A DNA stretch of 64,000 bases, taken from assembly GCF_020177335.1 (NCBI RefSeq), contig NZ_JAIVMG010000001.1:558001-622000 (forward strand). The letters run 5' to 3'. Below the pieces are notes generated by a model. The model saw only the letters and a list, made by a program, of their open reading frames with translations, was not told the DNA's origin and ran no database searches. Within the stretch, counting starts at the first letter, position 1. Each line of letters opens with the position of its first letter. A program made the position numbers and the translations under genes. The DNA comes from Stappia indica (GTDB taxonomy: Bacteria; Pseudomonadota; Alphaproteobacteria; Rhizobiales; Stappiaceae). Of the stretch, positions 9,470 through 18,234 are shown piece by piece.

Positions 9470-9490
9470 GATTCACTGCCCGTTAACCAT
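9470..9490. promoter_or_regulatory. Candidate CtrA box overlapping a GANTC site, upstream of the EPS export gene
   Basis: The bases read GATTC (9470-9474, a CcrM GANTC methylation site) running into TTCA-N7-TTAACCAT (9472-9490). This is one mismatch from the TTAA-N7-TTAA CtrA consensus and contains the TTAACCAT half-site. A second CCGTTAACC palindrome lies at 9414-9422, exactly 66 bases before the CCGTTAACC at 9480-9488. Both sit in the 171-base divergent promoter region of the co-polymerase and export genes. Binding is inference from consensus only. Confidence 0.45.
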
Positions 9491-9530
9491 GATGCGGAAA
9501 ATACTGGCGCAGTTGCCCCAGGAGACAGGC

Positions 9531-10088
9531 ATGATCACGCGCACCGCATTCGTCATGGCTCTGGCCTTGATGCTCGCCGCTTGCAGCGGCTACCGTCAAC
9601 CGCCGACCGCGTTCCATGACATTCTTACCAAGCCCTACCGGCTCGATTCCTCGGACGTTCTGCGAGTGATCGTTTTCGGCCAGGCGGATCTCAACAACAC
9701 CTACACCGTCGATCAGGCCGGCTACATCTCCATGCCGCTGATCGGCAGCGTTCCCGTGCGCGGCCTGACCCTTCGCGAGCTTGAGAAGACCGTTACAAAG
9801 CGCTTGAAAAACGGCTATTTGCGCGACCCGGACGTCTCCATCGAAGTCGCCACCTATCGCCCGGTCTTCGTCATGGGCGAGGTCACCAACGCCGGCCAGT
9901 ATCCGTATGTGGCGGGCATGACCGCCCAGAATGCGATTGCTACCGCCGGCGGGTTCTCCCCCCGCGCCCTGCATGGCACCGTCGACATCACCCGTCAGAT
10001 CAACGGCGAGGTCATCAGCGGCCGCGTGCCGATCACCGATCCGGTGCGCCCTGGCGACACCATCTACGTGCGCGAGCGGTTCTTCTAA
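9531..10088 (+). CDS. Wza-like polysaccharide export lipoprotein
   Basis: This 185-residue outer-membrane polysaccharide export protein has a lipoprotein signal peptide (MITRTAFVMALALMLAAC) with lipobox LAAC. It continues with a Poly_export domain (YRLDSSDVLRVIVFGQ onward) and one SLBB domain (VMGEVTNAGQYPYVAGM). It lacks the extra SLBB repeats and C-terminal barrel helix of E. coli Wza, so it is the short type common in Rhizobiales. The ATG at 9531 is preceded by AGGAG and begins the signal peptide; an upstream in-frame ATG is less suitable. It heads a run of four plus-strand EPS genes ending at tRNA-Pro and diverges from the co-polymerase gene, its expected partner in the trans-envelope export complex. 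Confidence 0.9.
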   Translation: MITRTAFVMALALMLAACSGYRQPPTAFHDILTKPYRLDSSDVLRVIVFGQADLNNTYTVDQAGYISMPLIGSVPVRGLTLRELEKTVTKRLKNGYLRDPDVSIEVATYRPVFVMGEVTNAGQYPYVAGMTAQNAIATAGGFSPRALHGTVDITRQINGEVISGRVPITDPVRPGDTIYVRERFF

Positions 10089-10214
10089 GAAGGGCCGCAA
10101 GTCCCTGCATCGTCGGAATTAACCTGCGACTCACTCCTCCCTGCTAGGGTCGACCTCGTGCCAACCGGAAGCATAATCCGGACGTGCACCTTGCGTCGAA
10201 CAAGGGAGTTTCCG

Positions 10215-11453
10215 ATGACCGCCGCGCCCTTGCGCATCCTTCATATCGTTCGCGCCCCGATCGGCGGGATCTTTCGACATATTGCCGACCTTGCCCTTGC
10301 ACAGACTCGTGCCGGGCATCAGGTCGGCGTGATTTGCGATTCCAGCACCGGCGGCCCATTCGAGGACGCGGCCATTGCACGGCTCGCTCCGCAACTTGCG
10401 CTTGGGCTGGCGCGCTTTCCGATGCGCCGGCAGGTCACCCCGGGCGACCTGCGCTCGGCCCTACGGCTCTACCGGCACATCCGCGACCTGTCCCCGGACG
10501 TCATTCACGGCCACGGCGCCAAGGGCGGTGTCTTCGCCCGGGCGATCGGCACCATCCTGCGCATGTCCGGAAAGAAGGTCACCCGCATCTATTGCCCTCA
10601 TGGCGGCAGCCTGCACTACGATCCGGCCCGTCTTGAAGGAAAGGTCTACTTCGCCCTGGAGCGCCTCCAGCAGCGCTTCACCGACGGGCTCGTATTCGTC
10701 TCCGATTACGAATACGCCGCCTACGAAGCCAAGGTGATGACGCCGAAGGCCCCGGCCCGGGTCGTCTACAATGGCCTCTCGCCGGAAGAGTTTTCGAAGG
10801 TCAAACCGGACCCGGATGCCGCCGACTTTGTGTTCATCGGCATGCTGCGCGACCTCAAGGGACCGGATCTGTTCATCAAGGCGTTGCACCGCATGAAAAG
10901 CGAGCAGGGCCTCACGCCCCGCGCCCTGATCGTCGGCGAAGGCGACGACCACCCGCGCTACGAAAGAATGGTGAGAGACTACGGCCTGAGCGAAACCGTG
11001 CGGTTCACAGGTCCCCTCCCCGCGCGCGATGCCTTCCGCAAGGCACAATGCGTCGTGGTGCCCTCTCGCGCCGAGGCAATGCCCTACATCGTTCTGGAGA
11101 CGGTGGCCGCCGAAGTGCCGCTGATTGCCAGCCGCGTTGGCGGCATCCCTGAGATTTTCGGCCGCTATGCCGACCGGCTGGTGACGCCGGGGGACGCAGG
11201 AGAGCTTGCCGGCGCCATGGCTGCGGCCTATGCCGACCCGGAAGGGATGCAGCGCCGTGCTGTCGGCCAGCGCCAATGCCTGTCGGAAACCTTCAATGTG
11301 GAGCTGATGAGCGATCGAATCACCTCGCTCTATGTCACCATTCGCGAGCCGAAGCCGCGTGGCGCAACCACGGGGACAGAAGCGCCCGCATTTCTTTCAA
11401 CCGGTGCGCTTGCAGAATCCAAGGCGCAGGCAGTACGGCGCAAGCCAGAGTAA
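10215..11453 (+). CDS. GT-B glycosyltransferase (GT4 type)
   Basis: This is a 412-residue retaining glycosyltransferase of the GT4 kind. The N-terminal acceptor domain begins RILHIVRAPIGGIFRH, and the donor-binding domain starts around FVFIGMLRDLKGPDLFIKAL (205-224). The E-x7-E motif is EAMPYIVLE (E287/E295), followed by ASRVGGIPEI. The ATG at 10215 has AAGGGAG at the right spacing; the frame runs further upstream without one. It adds a sugar to the lipid-linked repeat unit on the cytoplasmic face; donor and acceptor cannot be told. It is the only non-priming glycosyltransferase in the locus, so either the repeat unit is very simple or other transferases are encoded elsewhere. Confidence 0.88.
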   Translation: MTAAPLRILHIVRAPIGGIFRHIADLALAQTRAGHQVGVICDSSTGGPFEDAAIARLAPQLALGLARFPMRRQVTPGDLRSALRLYRHIRDLSPDVIHGHGAKGGVFARAIGTILRMSGKKVTRIYCPHGGSLHYDPARLEGKVYFALERLQQRFTDGLVFVSDYEYAAYEAKVMTPKAPARVVYNGLSPEEFSKVKPDPDAADFVFIGMLRDLKGPDLFIKALHRMKSEQGLTPRALIVGEGDDHPRYERMVRDYGLSETVRFTGPLPARDAFRKAQCVVVPSRAEAMPYIVLETVAAEVPLIASRVGGIPEIFGRYADRLVTPGDAGELAGAMAAAYADPEGMQRRAVGQRQCLSETFNVELMSDRITSLYVTIREPKPRGATTGTEAPAFLSTGALAESKAQAVRRKPE

Positions 11454-11471
11454 CAGGGTGGGGCCCGCGCC

Positions 11472-13031
11472 ATGACCAATGATCCAACCGTGCGTTTTCT
11501 CAAGGACATCCTGCCGCCTGAAAAGGACGATGCAGCCACCAGGCGCAAGCAGGAGAGCGGACAGGAGGCCCGGCATCCCGGCTCGAAACTGTCGCCGCAA
11601 GCGCTGGAAATCGCCGAGAGCCTGCAAGACTCCGTTATCTCGCCCTCGGTTCTCGGAGGGACCGTTCGTCTCCTCGACATGGCGATCGTCATTTTCGCCG
11701 GGTTGGCAACCTTCGCCTCCACCGGCCCTGGCGGCTATGCGCTCGAACATCTGCTGCTCGTGGGGGCGGCACTCATTCTCGCGGTGGCGTTCCTTCAGGC
11801 GGCCGACTGCTACCAGTTGCCCGTGATGCGGACGATGCTGTCACAAGGTGCGCGGATAACGATTGCCTGGACGCTCGTCTTCGGCGTGTTTCTGGTCGTC
11901 AAATCCTCCGGCGTCCTCCTGACCGGCACCAGCGAACTCTGGCTGACAACCTGGTACGCGCTCGGGCTTGCCGCAATGCTGGTCTTGCGCCTCACCCTGT
12001 CCATTCTCACCCGCCGTTGGACCCGCCAAGGTCGACTGGAACGGCGCGCGGTGATTGTCGGAGGCGGCACGGCGGCGGCCGACCTGATCCACGAAATCGA
12101 GATGCATCAGGACAACGACATCCGCATCTGCGGCATCTTCGACGACCGCAAGGGCGACCGCTCTCCGGATATCGTCGCCGGCTATCCGAAGCTCGGCACA
12201 GTGGCCGACCTGGTCGAATTCGCCCGGATCGCCCGGATCGACATGCTGATCGTGACGATCCCCTTGCGGGCGGAAAAGCGTCTTCTGGAGTTCCTCAAGA
12301 CCCTGTGGGTCCTGCCGGTCGACATTCGCCTGTCCGCGCATATGGACAAGATGCGCTTCCGCGATCGCGCCTCCTCCTTCATCGGCACGGTTCCCTTTGT
12401 CGATGTGGTGCACAAGCCGATGGCCGACTGGGATTCCATCGCCAAGCGCGCGTTCGACCTGGTTTTCGCCTGCCTGATGATCGTGCTGCTCTCGCCGGTG
12501 ATGATCGGCACGGCCATTGCCATCCGCATGGAGAGCAAGGGACCGGTTCTGTTCCGCCAGAAGCGCTACGGGTTCAACAATGAGGTGATCGAGGTCCTGA
12601 AGTTCCGCTCCATGTACCACGAGATGGCCGATCCGACCGCGAAGAAGGTGGTGACCCGGGACGACCCGCGCGTGACAAGGGTCGGCAAGTTCATCCGGCG
12701 CAGCTCGATCGATGAACTGCCACAGCTTTTCAACGTGCTGCGCGGCGATCTGTCCCTGGTCGGCCCGCGACCGCACGCGGTCAATGCCCATACCAATGAC
12801 ACCCTGTGGGACGATGTGGTGGACGGCTATTTTGCCCGCCACAAGGTCAAGCCGGGCGTCACCGGCTGGGCCCAGATCAACGGTTGGCGCGGCGAGGTCG
12901 ATACGCCGGAAAAGATCCAGAAGCGGGTGGAGTTCGATGTCTACTACATCGAAAACTGGTCGATCCTGTTTGATCTCAAGATCCTCGTCAGCACGCCGTT
13001 CGCGCTGCTGAACACGGAGAACGCCTATTGA
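11472..13031 (+). CDS. Undecaprenyl-phosphate sugar-phosphate transferase (priming enzyme, WcaJ/ExoY-like)
   Basis: This 519-residue polyisoprenyl-phosphate hexose-1-phosphate transferase starts exopolysaccharide repeat-unit synthesis. It shows a cytosolic leader, four or five membrane segments (about 66-180), a Rossmann CoA-binding-like domain from RRAVIVGGGTAAADLI (191 onward), and a C-terminal bacterial sugar transferase domain. That domain begins at KRAFDLVFACLMIVLLSP (325) and contains LKFRSM, SSIDELPQLFNVLRGDLSLV (411-430) and GPRP. The closing KPGVTGWAQINGWRGE is the usual end signature. The start lies 18 bases after the previous gene, and its stop overlaps the start of the polymerase gene (TTGA). 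The sugar is probably glucose or galactose, but this is not readable. Confidence 0.93.
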   Translation: MTNDPTVRFLKDILPPEKDDAATRRKQESGQEARHPGSKLSPQALEIAESLQDSVISPSVLGGTVRLLDMAIVIFAGLATFASTGPGGYALEHLLLVGAALILAVAFLQAADCYQLPVMRTMLSQGARITIAWTLVFGVFLVVKSSGVLLTGTSELWLTTWYALGLAAMLVLRLTLSILTRRWTRQGRLERRAVIVGGGTAAADLIHEIEMHQDNDIRICGIFDDRKGDRSPDIVAGYPKLGTVADLVEFARIARIDMLIVTIPLRAEKRLLEFLKTLWVLPVDIRLSAHMDKMRFRDRASSFIGTVPFVDVVHKPMADWDSIAKRAFDLVFACLMIVLLSPVMIGTAIAIRMESKGPVLFRQKRYGFNNEVIEVLKFRSMYHEMADPTAKKVVTRDDPRVTRVGKFIRRSSIDELPQLFNVLRGDLSLVGPRPHAVNAHTNDTLWDDVVDGYFARHKVKPGVTGWAQINGWRGEVDTPEKIQKRVEFDVYYIENWSILFDLKILVSTPFALLNTENAY

Positions 13032-14404
13032 AGCGCACCCTGCCGGCCCCGCTCTGGCTTTGTCCGCCCCGGCCGCGCGCGGCCGGGAGCGGCTGGAGCG
13101 TGCCAGCGGAAACCATTGCGGCCGGCGCCCTCTGGTGCCTCGTGTTTCTGGGCGGCTTCGTCTTTCGGGAACCGGCGCCTTATGAACTGGCGATGCTGGT
13201 GGTGCTGGCCGGGTGGCTCATCGGCGGCGCCCGTTTTCCGGCGGCGGTCGGTCCTCTGCTCCTTATCATGGTGCTCTTCGTCACCGGCGGGCTGTTTTCC
13301 TCGCTGATGTCGGATGACTTCGGCGAGGCGGCCCTTTACATCACCGTCACCGCCTTTCTTGCCCTGACGGCGATCTTCTTTGCCTGCATTGTTGCGGTGC
13401 GCCCCGAGCGGCTCTCCATCATCGCCAATGCCTATATCGCCAGCGCGGTGATCGTCACCCTCACCGGCATCGCCGGCTATTTTCACCTCCTCCCGGGCGA
13501 CAGTTTCACCCTCTACGGCCGTGCCAAGGGCACCTTTCAGGACCCCAATGTCTATGGGCCGTTTCTGGTGCTCCCCTGGGCTCTGCTGCTGCATCAGGTG
13601 CTGACCCGTCCGGTCACGCGTGCCCTGCCGCAGATCGCACTCCTGCTGTTCCTCACCATCGGCGTGTTCCTCAGCTTCTCGCGCGCGGCCTGGGGGCTTC
13701 TGGCCTTTGCCGGGATCGGCGTCTATCTCGCGGTTTTCATCACCATGCCGAAGGGCCCGGACCGGTTGCGGCTGATCGCCTATGCGATTGCCGGGCTTGG
13801 CGGGCTTGTGTTGCTGCTGGCCATTGCCCTGTCGATCGACAGCGTCGCCGACATGTTCCTGCAGCGCGCCAAGCTGGTCCAGGACTACGACACGGCCCGC
13901 CTCGGCCGTTTCGCCCGCTATTCGCTCGGCTTCCAGATGGTGCTGGACCACCCCTTCGGTCTCGGACCGCTGCAGTTCCGCAACTTCTTTCCCGAAGACG
14001 AGCACAACAGCTACCTCAAGGCCTTCACCACCTATGGCTGGCTTGGCGGGTTTGCCTATCTGCTGCTGGTGACCGTCACCGTGCGCCAGCTCTTTCCGCT
14101 CATGTTCCAGCCGCGCCCCTGGCAACCTTTTGTCCAATGCGTCTTCATGGTGTTGCTCGGGCACATGCTGATGTCGGCGATCATCGACACCGACCGGTGG
14201 CGCCATCTCTATCTGCTCTACGGTCTCGCCTGGGGGTTGATCGGCGCGGAACAGGCCTATCGGCGCGCCCGACAAGGGGCGCTGCAGCCACTGCGCTGTG
14301 CACAGTCGCTCACACCGCAACAGAACCGCTTGCGCCGCCCGGATCAAACGGCTAGGAAGAAGCCGTTCGCAGATGGACAAACGGGCAGTAGCGCAGCCTG
14401 GTAG
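13028..14404 (+). CDS. O-antigen ligase/polymerase-type membrane protein (Wzy_C)
   Basis: This is a 458-residue polytopic protein with about ten to twelve membrane segments. It has the large periplasmic loop of the Wzy/WaaL group, with GRAKGTFQDPNVYGPFLVLP near 168 and a second conserved patch LGLGPLQFRN-like (FGLGPLQFRNFF, about 315) followed by EDEHNSYLKAF. These are the Arg and His motifs of Wzy/WaaL proteins. In an EPS locus with a co-polymerase and export lipoprotein, a polymerase role is likelier than ligation to lipid A. The TTG start overlaps the previous stop; a GTG at 13100 is the alternative. The last 23 bases, including the TAG stop, lie inside the tRNA-Pro gene. Confidence 0.85.
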   Translation: MKRTLPAPLWLCPPRPRAAGSGWSVPAETIAAGALWCLVFLGGFVFREPAPYELAMLVVLAGWLIGGARFPAAVGPLLLIMVLFVTGGLFSSLMSDDFGEAALYITVTAFLALTAIFFACIVAVRPERLSIIANAYIASAVIVTLTGIAGYFHLLPGDSFTLYGRAKGTFQDPNVYGPFLVLPWALLLHQVLTRPVTRALPQIALLLFLTIGVFLSFSRAAWGLLAFAGIGVYLAVFITMPKGPDRLRLIAYAIAGLGGLVLLLAIALSIDSVADMFLQRAKLVQDYDTARLGRFARYSLGFQMVLDHPFGLGPLQFRNFFPEDEHNSYLKAFTTYGWLGGFAYLLLVTVTVRQLFPLMFQPRPWQPFVQCVFMVLLGHMLMSAIIDTDRWRHLYLLYGLAWGLIGAEQAYRRARQGALQPLRCAQSLTPQQNRLRRPDQTARKKPFADGQTGSSAAW

Positions 14405-14458
14405 CGCACTTCACTGGGGGTGAAGGGGTCGTCGGTTCAAATCCGGCCTGCCCGACCA
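14382..14458 (+). tRNA. tRNA-Pro (anticodon GGG)
   Basis: A 77-base cloverleaf with encoded CCA. The acceptor stem CGGGCAG pairs with CTGCCCG, followed by discriminator A and CCA. The D arm is GCGCAGCCTGGTAGCGC, the anticodon stem is CTTCA/TGAAG around loop CTGGGGG (anticodon GGG), and the T arm contains GGTTCAAATCC. It reads proline CCC/CCU. The preceding CDS overlaps its first 23 bases. Confidence 0.97.
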
Positions 14459-14478
14459 CGCTTTAAGTGGTCTTTTTT
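14455..14478 (+). terminator. Rho-independent terminator of tRNA-Pro
   Basis: ACCAC / GTGGT forms a 5-bp stem around a 7-base loop and is followed by CTTTTTT. The left arm re-uses the tRNA's own ACCA end, so termination is immediately downstream of the mature tRNA. Confidence 0.8.
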
Positions 14479-14775
14479 GACGGTCAGCCAGGCGATCATC
14501 CAGACAGCTTGCAACGCAGGCCAGAACTAAAGGGTACGAGGCGCTCCGCCTCCCCTCCTTGCGATCTGTTCACACCGACAATCCAGCAAGCTTTGGCGAA
14601 CCTCAGGAGCACGCCCCTGTCGCGGTTTCTGCCGTCCCGCAGGCTCGGACACATGCGCCCCTGCGCTCGCCCGGCCACCATGGCCTTGCGACGACGCCAA
14701 TTGGCGCACGCCGGAAGATCACAGTCTCGAAGGCGCGTTCGGTTTCAGGAGATACAGTGTTCAGCCGGGAGTGCC
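14479..14775. other. Gene-free stretch between tRNA-Pro and merR
   Basis: About 300 bases hold no convincing ORF, repeat or RNA. The open frames crossing it are shadows that continue into the antisense of merR. No duplicated 3' tRNA fragment was seen, so there is no sign of an integrated element at this tRNA. Confidence 0.5.
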
Positions 14776-15465
14776 CTACCGGGCCTGATCGAGGATCCGC
14801 TTGCACTCAAGCAGCTCGAACAGGGTCGCCTGAAGCCGGCGCACGTCATCGCGCGACAAGGCTCCGCCGCCCGCAGCCTCGGCCTTGTCGCCGAGAAACC
14901 GCTCCATCAGGCGCAAGCCGGACCAGCCAGCGGTGCCGGGCTCGACACTCACCCCTTCGGGCAGAATGCCGCGCGGGATAGCTTCTTCTTCACCGGGTTC
15001 CGCCTCCGGCTCCGCGGGGGCCGCCGGCGGTGGCACTTCATCGGGCCAGGCTTCGGTGGGCTTGGCAGCGGGCTTCTTGCGCGTGCCGCGCGCCTTGGCG
15101 GCCGGACGCTCAGGCTCCGGCGCCACCTCGTTCGAGCCGGCCTCGGTCCGGCCGGCGGCAGCGGCAATCGCGGTCAGCGTCAGCGCATCCTCGCGCCAGA
15201 TCTGCATGACGAAACGCGGCCCCTGTTCCTTGAGGATCCGTTGCACGCCCTTGATCGTGTAGCCTTCTTCGTAAAGCAGATGACGAATGCCGCGCAAAAG
15301 GTCGACATCGTCGGGCCGGTAGTAGCGCCGGCCACCGCCCCGCTTCAGCGGGCGGATTTGGGTGAAACGTGTCTCCCAGAACCGCAACACATGCTGCGGC
15401 AGGTCGAGGTCATCGGCGACCTCGCTGATGGTGCGAAACGCATCGGGACTTTTTTCCACGGACAC
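14776..15465 (-). CDS. MerR-family transcriptional regulator
   Basis: This 229-residue regulator has an N-terminal MerR winged helix: [25 protein letters not shown], described here in pieces as [11 protein letters not shown] (10-20) and LRFWETRF (27-34), then [18 protein letters not shown] (43-60). After residue 95 it becomes a long Ala/Pro/Glu-rich, poorly ordered region, and it ends in a helix ([20 protein letters not shown]). No effector-binding domain or metal-ligand cysteines are visible, as in the conserved alphaproteobacterial MerR found downstream of ihfA. The start is GTG at 15465, 32 bases after the ihfA stop, so it is co-transcribed with ihfA. Its targets are unknown. Confidence 0.85.
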   Translation of the reverse strand: MSVEKSPDAFRTISEVADDLDLPQHVLRFWETRFTQIRPLKRGGGRRYYRPDDVDLLRGIRHLLYEEGYTIKGVQRILKEQGPRFVMQIWREDALTLTAIAAAAGRTEAGSNEVAPEPERPAAKARGTRKKPAAKPTEAWPDEVPPPAAPAEPEAEPGEEEAIPRGILPEGVSVEPGTAGWSGLRLMERFLGDKAEAAGGGALSRDDVRRLQATLFELLECKRILDQAR

Positions 15466-15497
15466 CTGTTTGACACCTTACCGAGGCGGCAGCGTCA

Positions 15498-15815
15498 TCA
15501 GTCGCCGCCGGCACTCCCAAGAATGGTTTCGTTGATCTTCTTTTTCAGCACGTTGGACGGCTTGAACACCATTACCCGACGCGGTGAAATCGGCACTTCT
15601 TCACCGGTTTTGGGGTTCCGTCCGATCCGCTCCCCCTTGGAGCGCACCACAAACGACCCGAAGGAAGAAAGCTTCACCGCCTCTCCCGTCACGAGGCAGT
15701 CCGCGATTTCGGAAAGCACCTTTTCGACCAGCTCGGATGACTCGGAGCGAGACAATCCGACCTTCTGATACACAGCCTCGCACAGATCCGCGCGTGTGAT
15801 AGTCCTGCCGCCCAT
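15498..15815 (-). CDS. ihfA: Integration host factor subunit alpha
   Basis: A 105-residue HU/IHF-family DNA-bending protein. The beta-arm motif is [16 protein letters not shown], with the intercalating proline in GRNPKTG, and the SSFGSFVVR motif precedes it. The alpha-subunit identity rests on the N-terminal [18 protein letters not shown] and on the position downstream of plsX-fabH and upstream of merR, the standard alphaproteobacterial arrangement. The heterodimer partner ihfB is not in this window. The ATG is preceded by GGAGGG at 4-5 bases, a strong ribosome-binding site fitting an abundant protein. A weak terminator-like hairpin lies between it and fabH. Confidence 0.95.
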   Translation of the reverse strand: MGGRTITRADLCEAVYQKVGLSRSESSELVEKVLSEIADCLVTGEAVKLSSFGSFVVRSKGERIGRNPKTGEEVPISPRRVMVFKPSNVLKKKINETILGSAGGD

Positions 15816-15930
15816 GGTCCCTCCTTGGCCAGAAACCGTGATCTGGCAGAAAATAGGGATACATTCTCAAGAGACGGTAGCCTATTGACTCCTGCCGGAC
15901 GGGTCAACCGCGCAAGGCTGCCCGCGACAG

Positions 15931-15959
15931 AAAAAACACACCGCCATCAAATAGATGGC
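15931..15959 (-). terminator. Possible terminator after fabH
   Basis: Read on the minus strand, GCCATC / GATGGC closes a 6-bp stem around a 5-base loop directly after the fabH stop. A run of six Ts follows, but only after six intervening bases. Partial termination before ihfA is plausible. Confidence 0.4.
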
Positions 15960-15962
15960 CGG

Positions 15963-16940
15963 TTACCAGCGCAGGATCGACGCTCCCCAGGTGAAACCGC
16001 CGCCCATGGCCTCCAGCATCACCAGATGACCAGGCTGGATCCGGCCATCGCGAACCGCCTGATCCAGCGCGAGCGGAATTGACGCTGCGGAGGTATTGCC
16101 CTGCTCTTCCAGCGTGATCACCAGCTTCTCCGGCGCAATGCCGAGCTTCTTGGCGCTGGCGTCGATGATCCGCCGGTTGGCCTGGTGCGGCACGAACCAG
16201 TCGAGATCCTCGGCGCTGGTCCCTGTCGCGGCAAAGGCATCCTCCACCACATCGGTGATCATCGACACCGCATGACGGAACACCTCACGCCCCTGCATGC
16301 GCAAATGGCCGACGGTCTGGGTCGAGGACGGGCCGCCATCGACGAACAGCTTTTCCTTGTGGCGCCCATCGGAGCGCAGGTGGCTGCTGAGGATCCCGCG
16401 ATCGGCGTTGGTCCCTTCCGCCTCGACCGCTTCCAGCACCACCGCGCCGGCGCCATCGCCGAACAGAACGCAGGTGGTCCGGTCGTTCCAGTCGAGAATG
16501 CGGGAGAAGGTCTCCGCACCGATCACCAGCGCGCGCTTGGCAAGACCGCCGCGCAGATAGGCATCGGCCGTGGTCATCGCGTAGACGAAGCCGGAACAGA
16601 CCGCATGCACATCGAAGGCAAAGCCGGTGGTCAGCCCCAATTCCGCCTGAACGGTAACCGCAGTCGCCGGGAAGGTGTTGTCCGGCGTGGCGGTGGCCAG
16701 GATGATCATGTCGATGCTGTCAGCGGACACGCCCGCCGCATCCAGCGCATTGCGCGCCGCAGCCAGCGCCAGATGGGAGGTCATCTCCCCTTCAGCTGCG
16801 ATATGGCGCGCATGAATGCCCGTCCGCTGAACGATCCACTCATCCGAGGTGTCGACCATCTTGGCCAGATCTCTGTTGCTCAGCCGGCGCTCCGGCAGGT
16901 AGCTGCCGGTTCCCAAAACGACGGAACGTTTAACTGTCAC
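15963..16940 (-). CDS. fabH: Beta-ketoacyl-ACP synthase III
   Basis: This 325-residue thiolase-fold enzyme condenses acetyl-CoA with malonyl-ACP to start type II fatty-acid synthesis in the cytosol. The catalytic triad is visible: C115 in AVCSGF, H252 in PHQANRRI and N282 in GNTSAAS. The N-terminal [13 protein letters not shown] and the C-terminal [13 protein letters not shown] are family ends, so the protein is complete. The GTG start overlaps the plsX stop by four bases (GTGA) and has GGAAGG upstream. Translational coupling to plsX links fatty-acid initiation to phospholipid synthesis. Confidence 0.97.
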   Translation of the reverse strand: MTVKRSVVLGTGSYLPERRLSNRDLAKMVDTSDEWIVQRTGIHARHIAAEGEMTSHLALAAARNALDAAGVSADSIDMIILATATPDNTFPATAVTVQAELGLTTGFAFDVHAVCSGFVYAMTTADAYLRGGLAKRALVIGAETFSRILDWNDRTTCVLFGDGAGAVVLEAVEAEGTNADRGILSSHLRSDGRHKEKLFVDGGPSSTQTVGHLRMQGREVFRHAVSMITDVVEDAFAATGTSAEDLDWFVPHQANRRIIDASAKKLGIAPEKLVITLEEQGNTSAASIPLALDQAVRDGRIQPGHLVMLEAMGGGFTWGASILRW

Positions 16941-17998
16941 TGATCACCTTCCGATCCATCCCGCGCCGCGAACCGGCCGCGATGATAATGAAGCAAATCC
17001 TGGGATATCTTGGGCATGAGATCGTTGCGGGCCATGTCATGGGCAAGCTCGACCGCGGCGGCGAAGCCTTCCGCGTCGGTGCCGCCATGGCTCTTGATGA
17101 CAATGCCGTTCAGTCCGAGGAACACCCCGCCATTGACGTTGCGGGGGTCCATCTTCTGCCGCAGCCGGTCAAAGGCGTCCTTGGCCAGCAGATAGCCGAG
17201 ACGAGCGCGCCAGGTCCGGCTCATGGCCGAGCGCAGGTAGCCGCCGATCTGCTTGGCCGTGCCTTCGGCCGTCTTCAGCGCGATATTTCCGGCAAACCCT
17301 TCGGTCACGACCACATCGACCGTGCCCTTGCCAAGGTCGTCGCCTTCCACGAATCCGTAGTAGGACAGGGAGTGCAGGTCCGCCTCGCGCAGCAGCTTGC
17401 CGGCGGTGCGCACCTCCTCAAGTCCCTTGACCTCTTCCACACCGATGTTCAGCAAGCCAACGGTCGGACGCTCGATGCCGAACAGCACCCGGGCCATGGC
17501 ACCGCCGAGAAGCGCGAAATCGATCAGCTGCTGCGCATCGGCACCGATGGTCGCACCCACGTCGAGCACAATCGATTCGCCGCGCGCCGTCGGCCAGATC
17601 GCCGCGATGGCCGGCCGCTCGATATTCGCCATGGTCCGCAGGCAGAATTTCGACATGGCCATCAGCGCGCCGGTGTTGCCGGCGGAAACGGCGACATCCG
17701 CCTCCCCGCTCTTCACCGCCTCAATGGCCCGCCACATGCTTGACCGCCAGCGCCCCTGCCGAAGGGCCTGGCTCGGCTTGGCGTCCATCGCCACCGAGAC
17801 ATCGCAGTGGTGAAGGGTCGAGGCCTGCTTCAGCGCCGGATGGGCGTCAAGCAAGGGAGCGATGATCGCCTCATCGCCGTAAAGGTGGAAGGTGATGCCC
17901 GGGTGCCGCTCCAGCGCCAGCGCGGCGCCGGGCACAACAACCTCGGCACCGGCGTCTCCCCCCATGACATCGAGCGAAATGCGAATGGTCTGCGCCAT
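16937..17998 (-). CDS. plsX: Phosphate acyltransferase PlsX
   Basis: This 353-residue enzyme converts acyl-ACP to acyl-phosphate for glycerolipid synthesis. The N-terminus [19 protein letters not shown] is diagnostic. The middle holds [16 protein letters not shown] and the later part [19 protein letters not shown], both PlsX signatures, and [16 protein letters not shown] is near the C-terminus. It starts at ATG 17998 and is directly coupled to fabH. Upstream lies DUF177, separated by 236 bases. The rpmF gene that sits in this gap in many gammaproteobacteria is not present. Confidence 0.97.
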   Translation of the reverse strand: MAQTIRISLDVMGGDAGAEVVVPGAALALERHPGITFHLYGDEAIIAPLLDAHPALKQASTLHHCDVSVAMDAKPSQALRQGRWRSSMWRAIEAVKSGEADVAVSAGNTGALMAMSKFCLRTMANIERPAIAAIWPTARGESIVLDVGATIGADAQQLIDFALLGGAMARVLFGIERPTVGLLNIGVEEVKGLEEVRTAGKLLREADLHSLSYYGFVEGDDLGKGTVDVVVTEGFAGNIALKTAEGTAKQIGGYLRSAMSRTWRARLGYLLAKDAFDRLRQKMDPRNVNGGVFLGLNGIVIKSHGGTDAEGFAAAVELAHDMARNDLMPKISQDLLHYHRGRFAARDGSEGDQ

Positions 17999-18234
17999 GG
18001 TCCGTTTCTTCTAGGCCGTCGTCTTTCCGGTCGGTTGAAAGGCCCGCCAGTCAGCGGGCGCGCGCCACGGCAAGACCGCGCGTCGCATCCTCCGGAACAC
18101 CCGCCCGGAGCATTTTCCCTGCGGTCTGCAGCGTCGGGGAACATACCTGTTTGCGACACGGAAACAACAGCTTTCTCCCTGTCCTGTCACAGGTGCAGGA
18201 AGCGCACCGCCCCGCGCCAGCGCGCACAATCGCA

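Noticed and set aside
13025-14380. 451-codon minus-strand ORF
   Set aside because: Antisense of the polymerase gene. It is rich in His/Gln/Gly/Arg with no membrane segments or known domain.
14459-14775. Integrated genomic island at tRNA-Pro
   Set aside because: No repeat of the tRNA 3' end, no integrase, and the genes on the right are conserved housekeeping genes in their usual order.
14467-15768. 433-codon plus-strand ORF after tRNA-Pro
   Set aside because: It runs antisense through merR and into ihfA, both of which have clear domains. The first 300 bases alone have no coding signal.
17999-18234. rpmF (ribosomal protein L32) in the DUF177-plsX gap
   Set aside because: No frame with the zinc-ribbon cysteines or the basic N-terminus of L32 is present. 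In this lineage rpmF is usually elsewhere.
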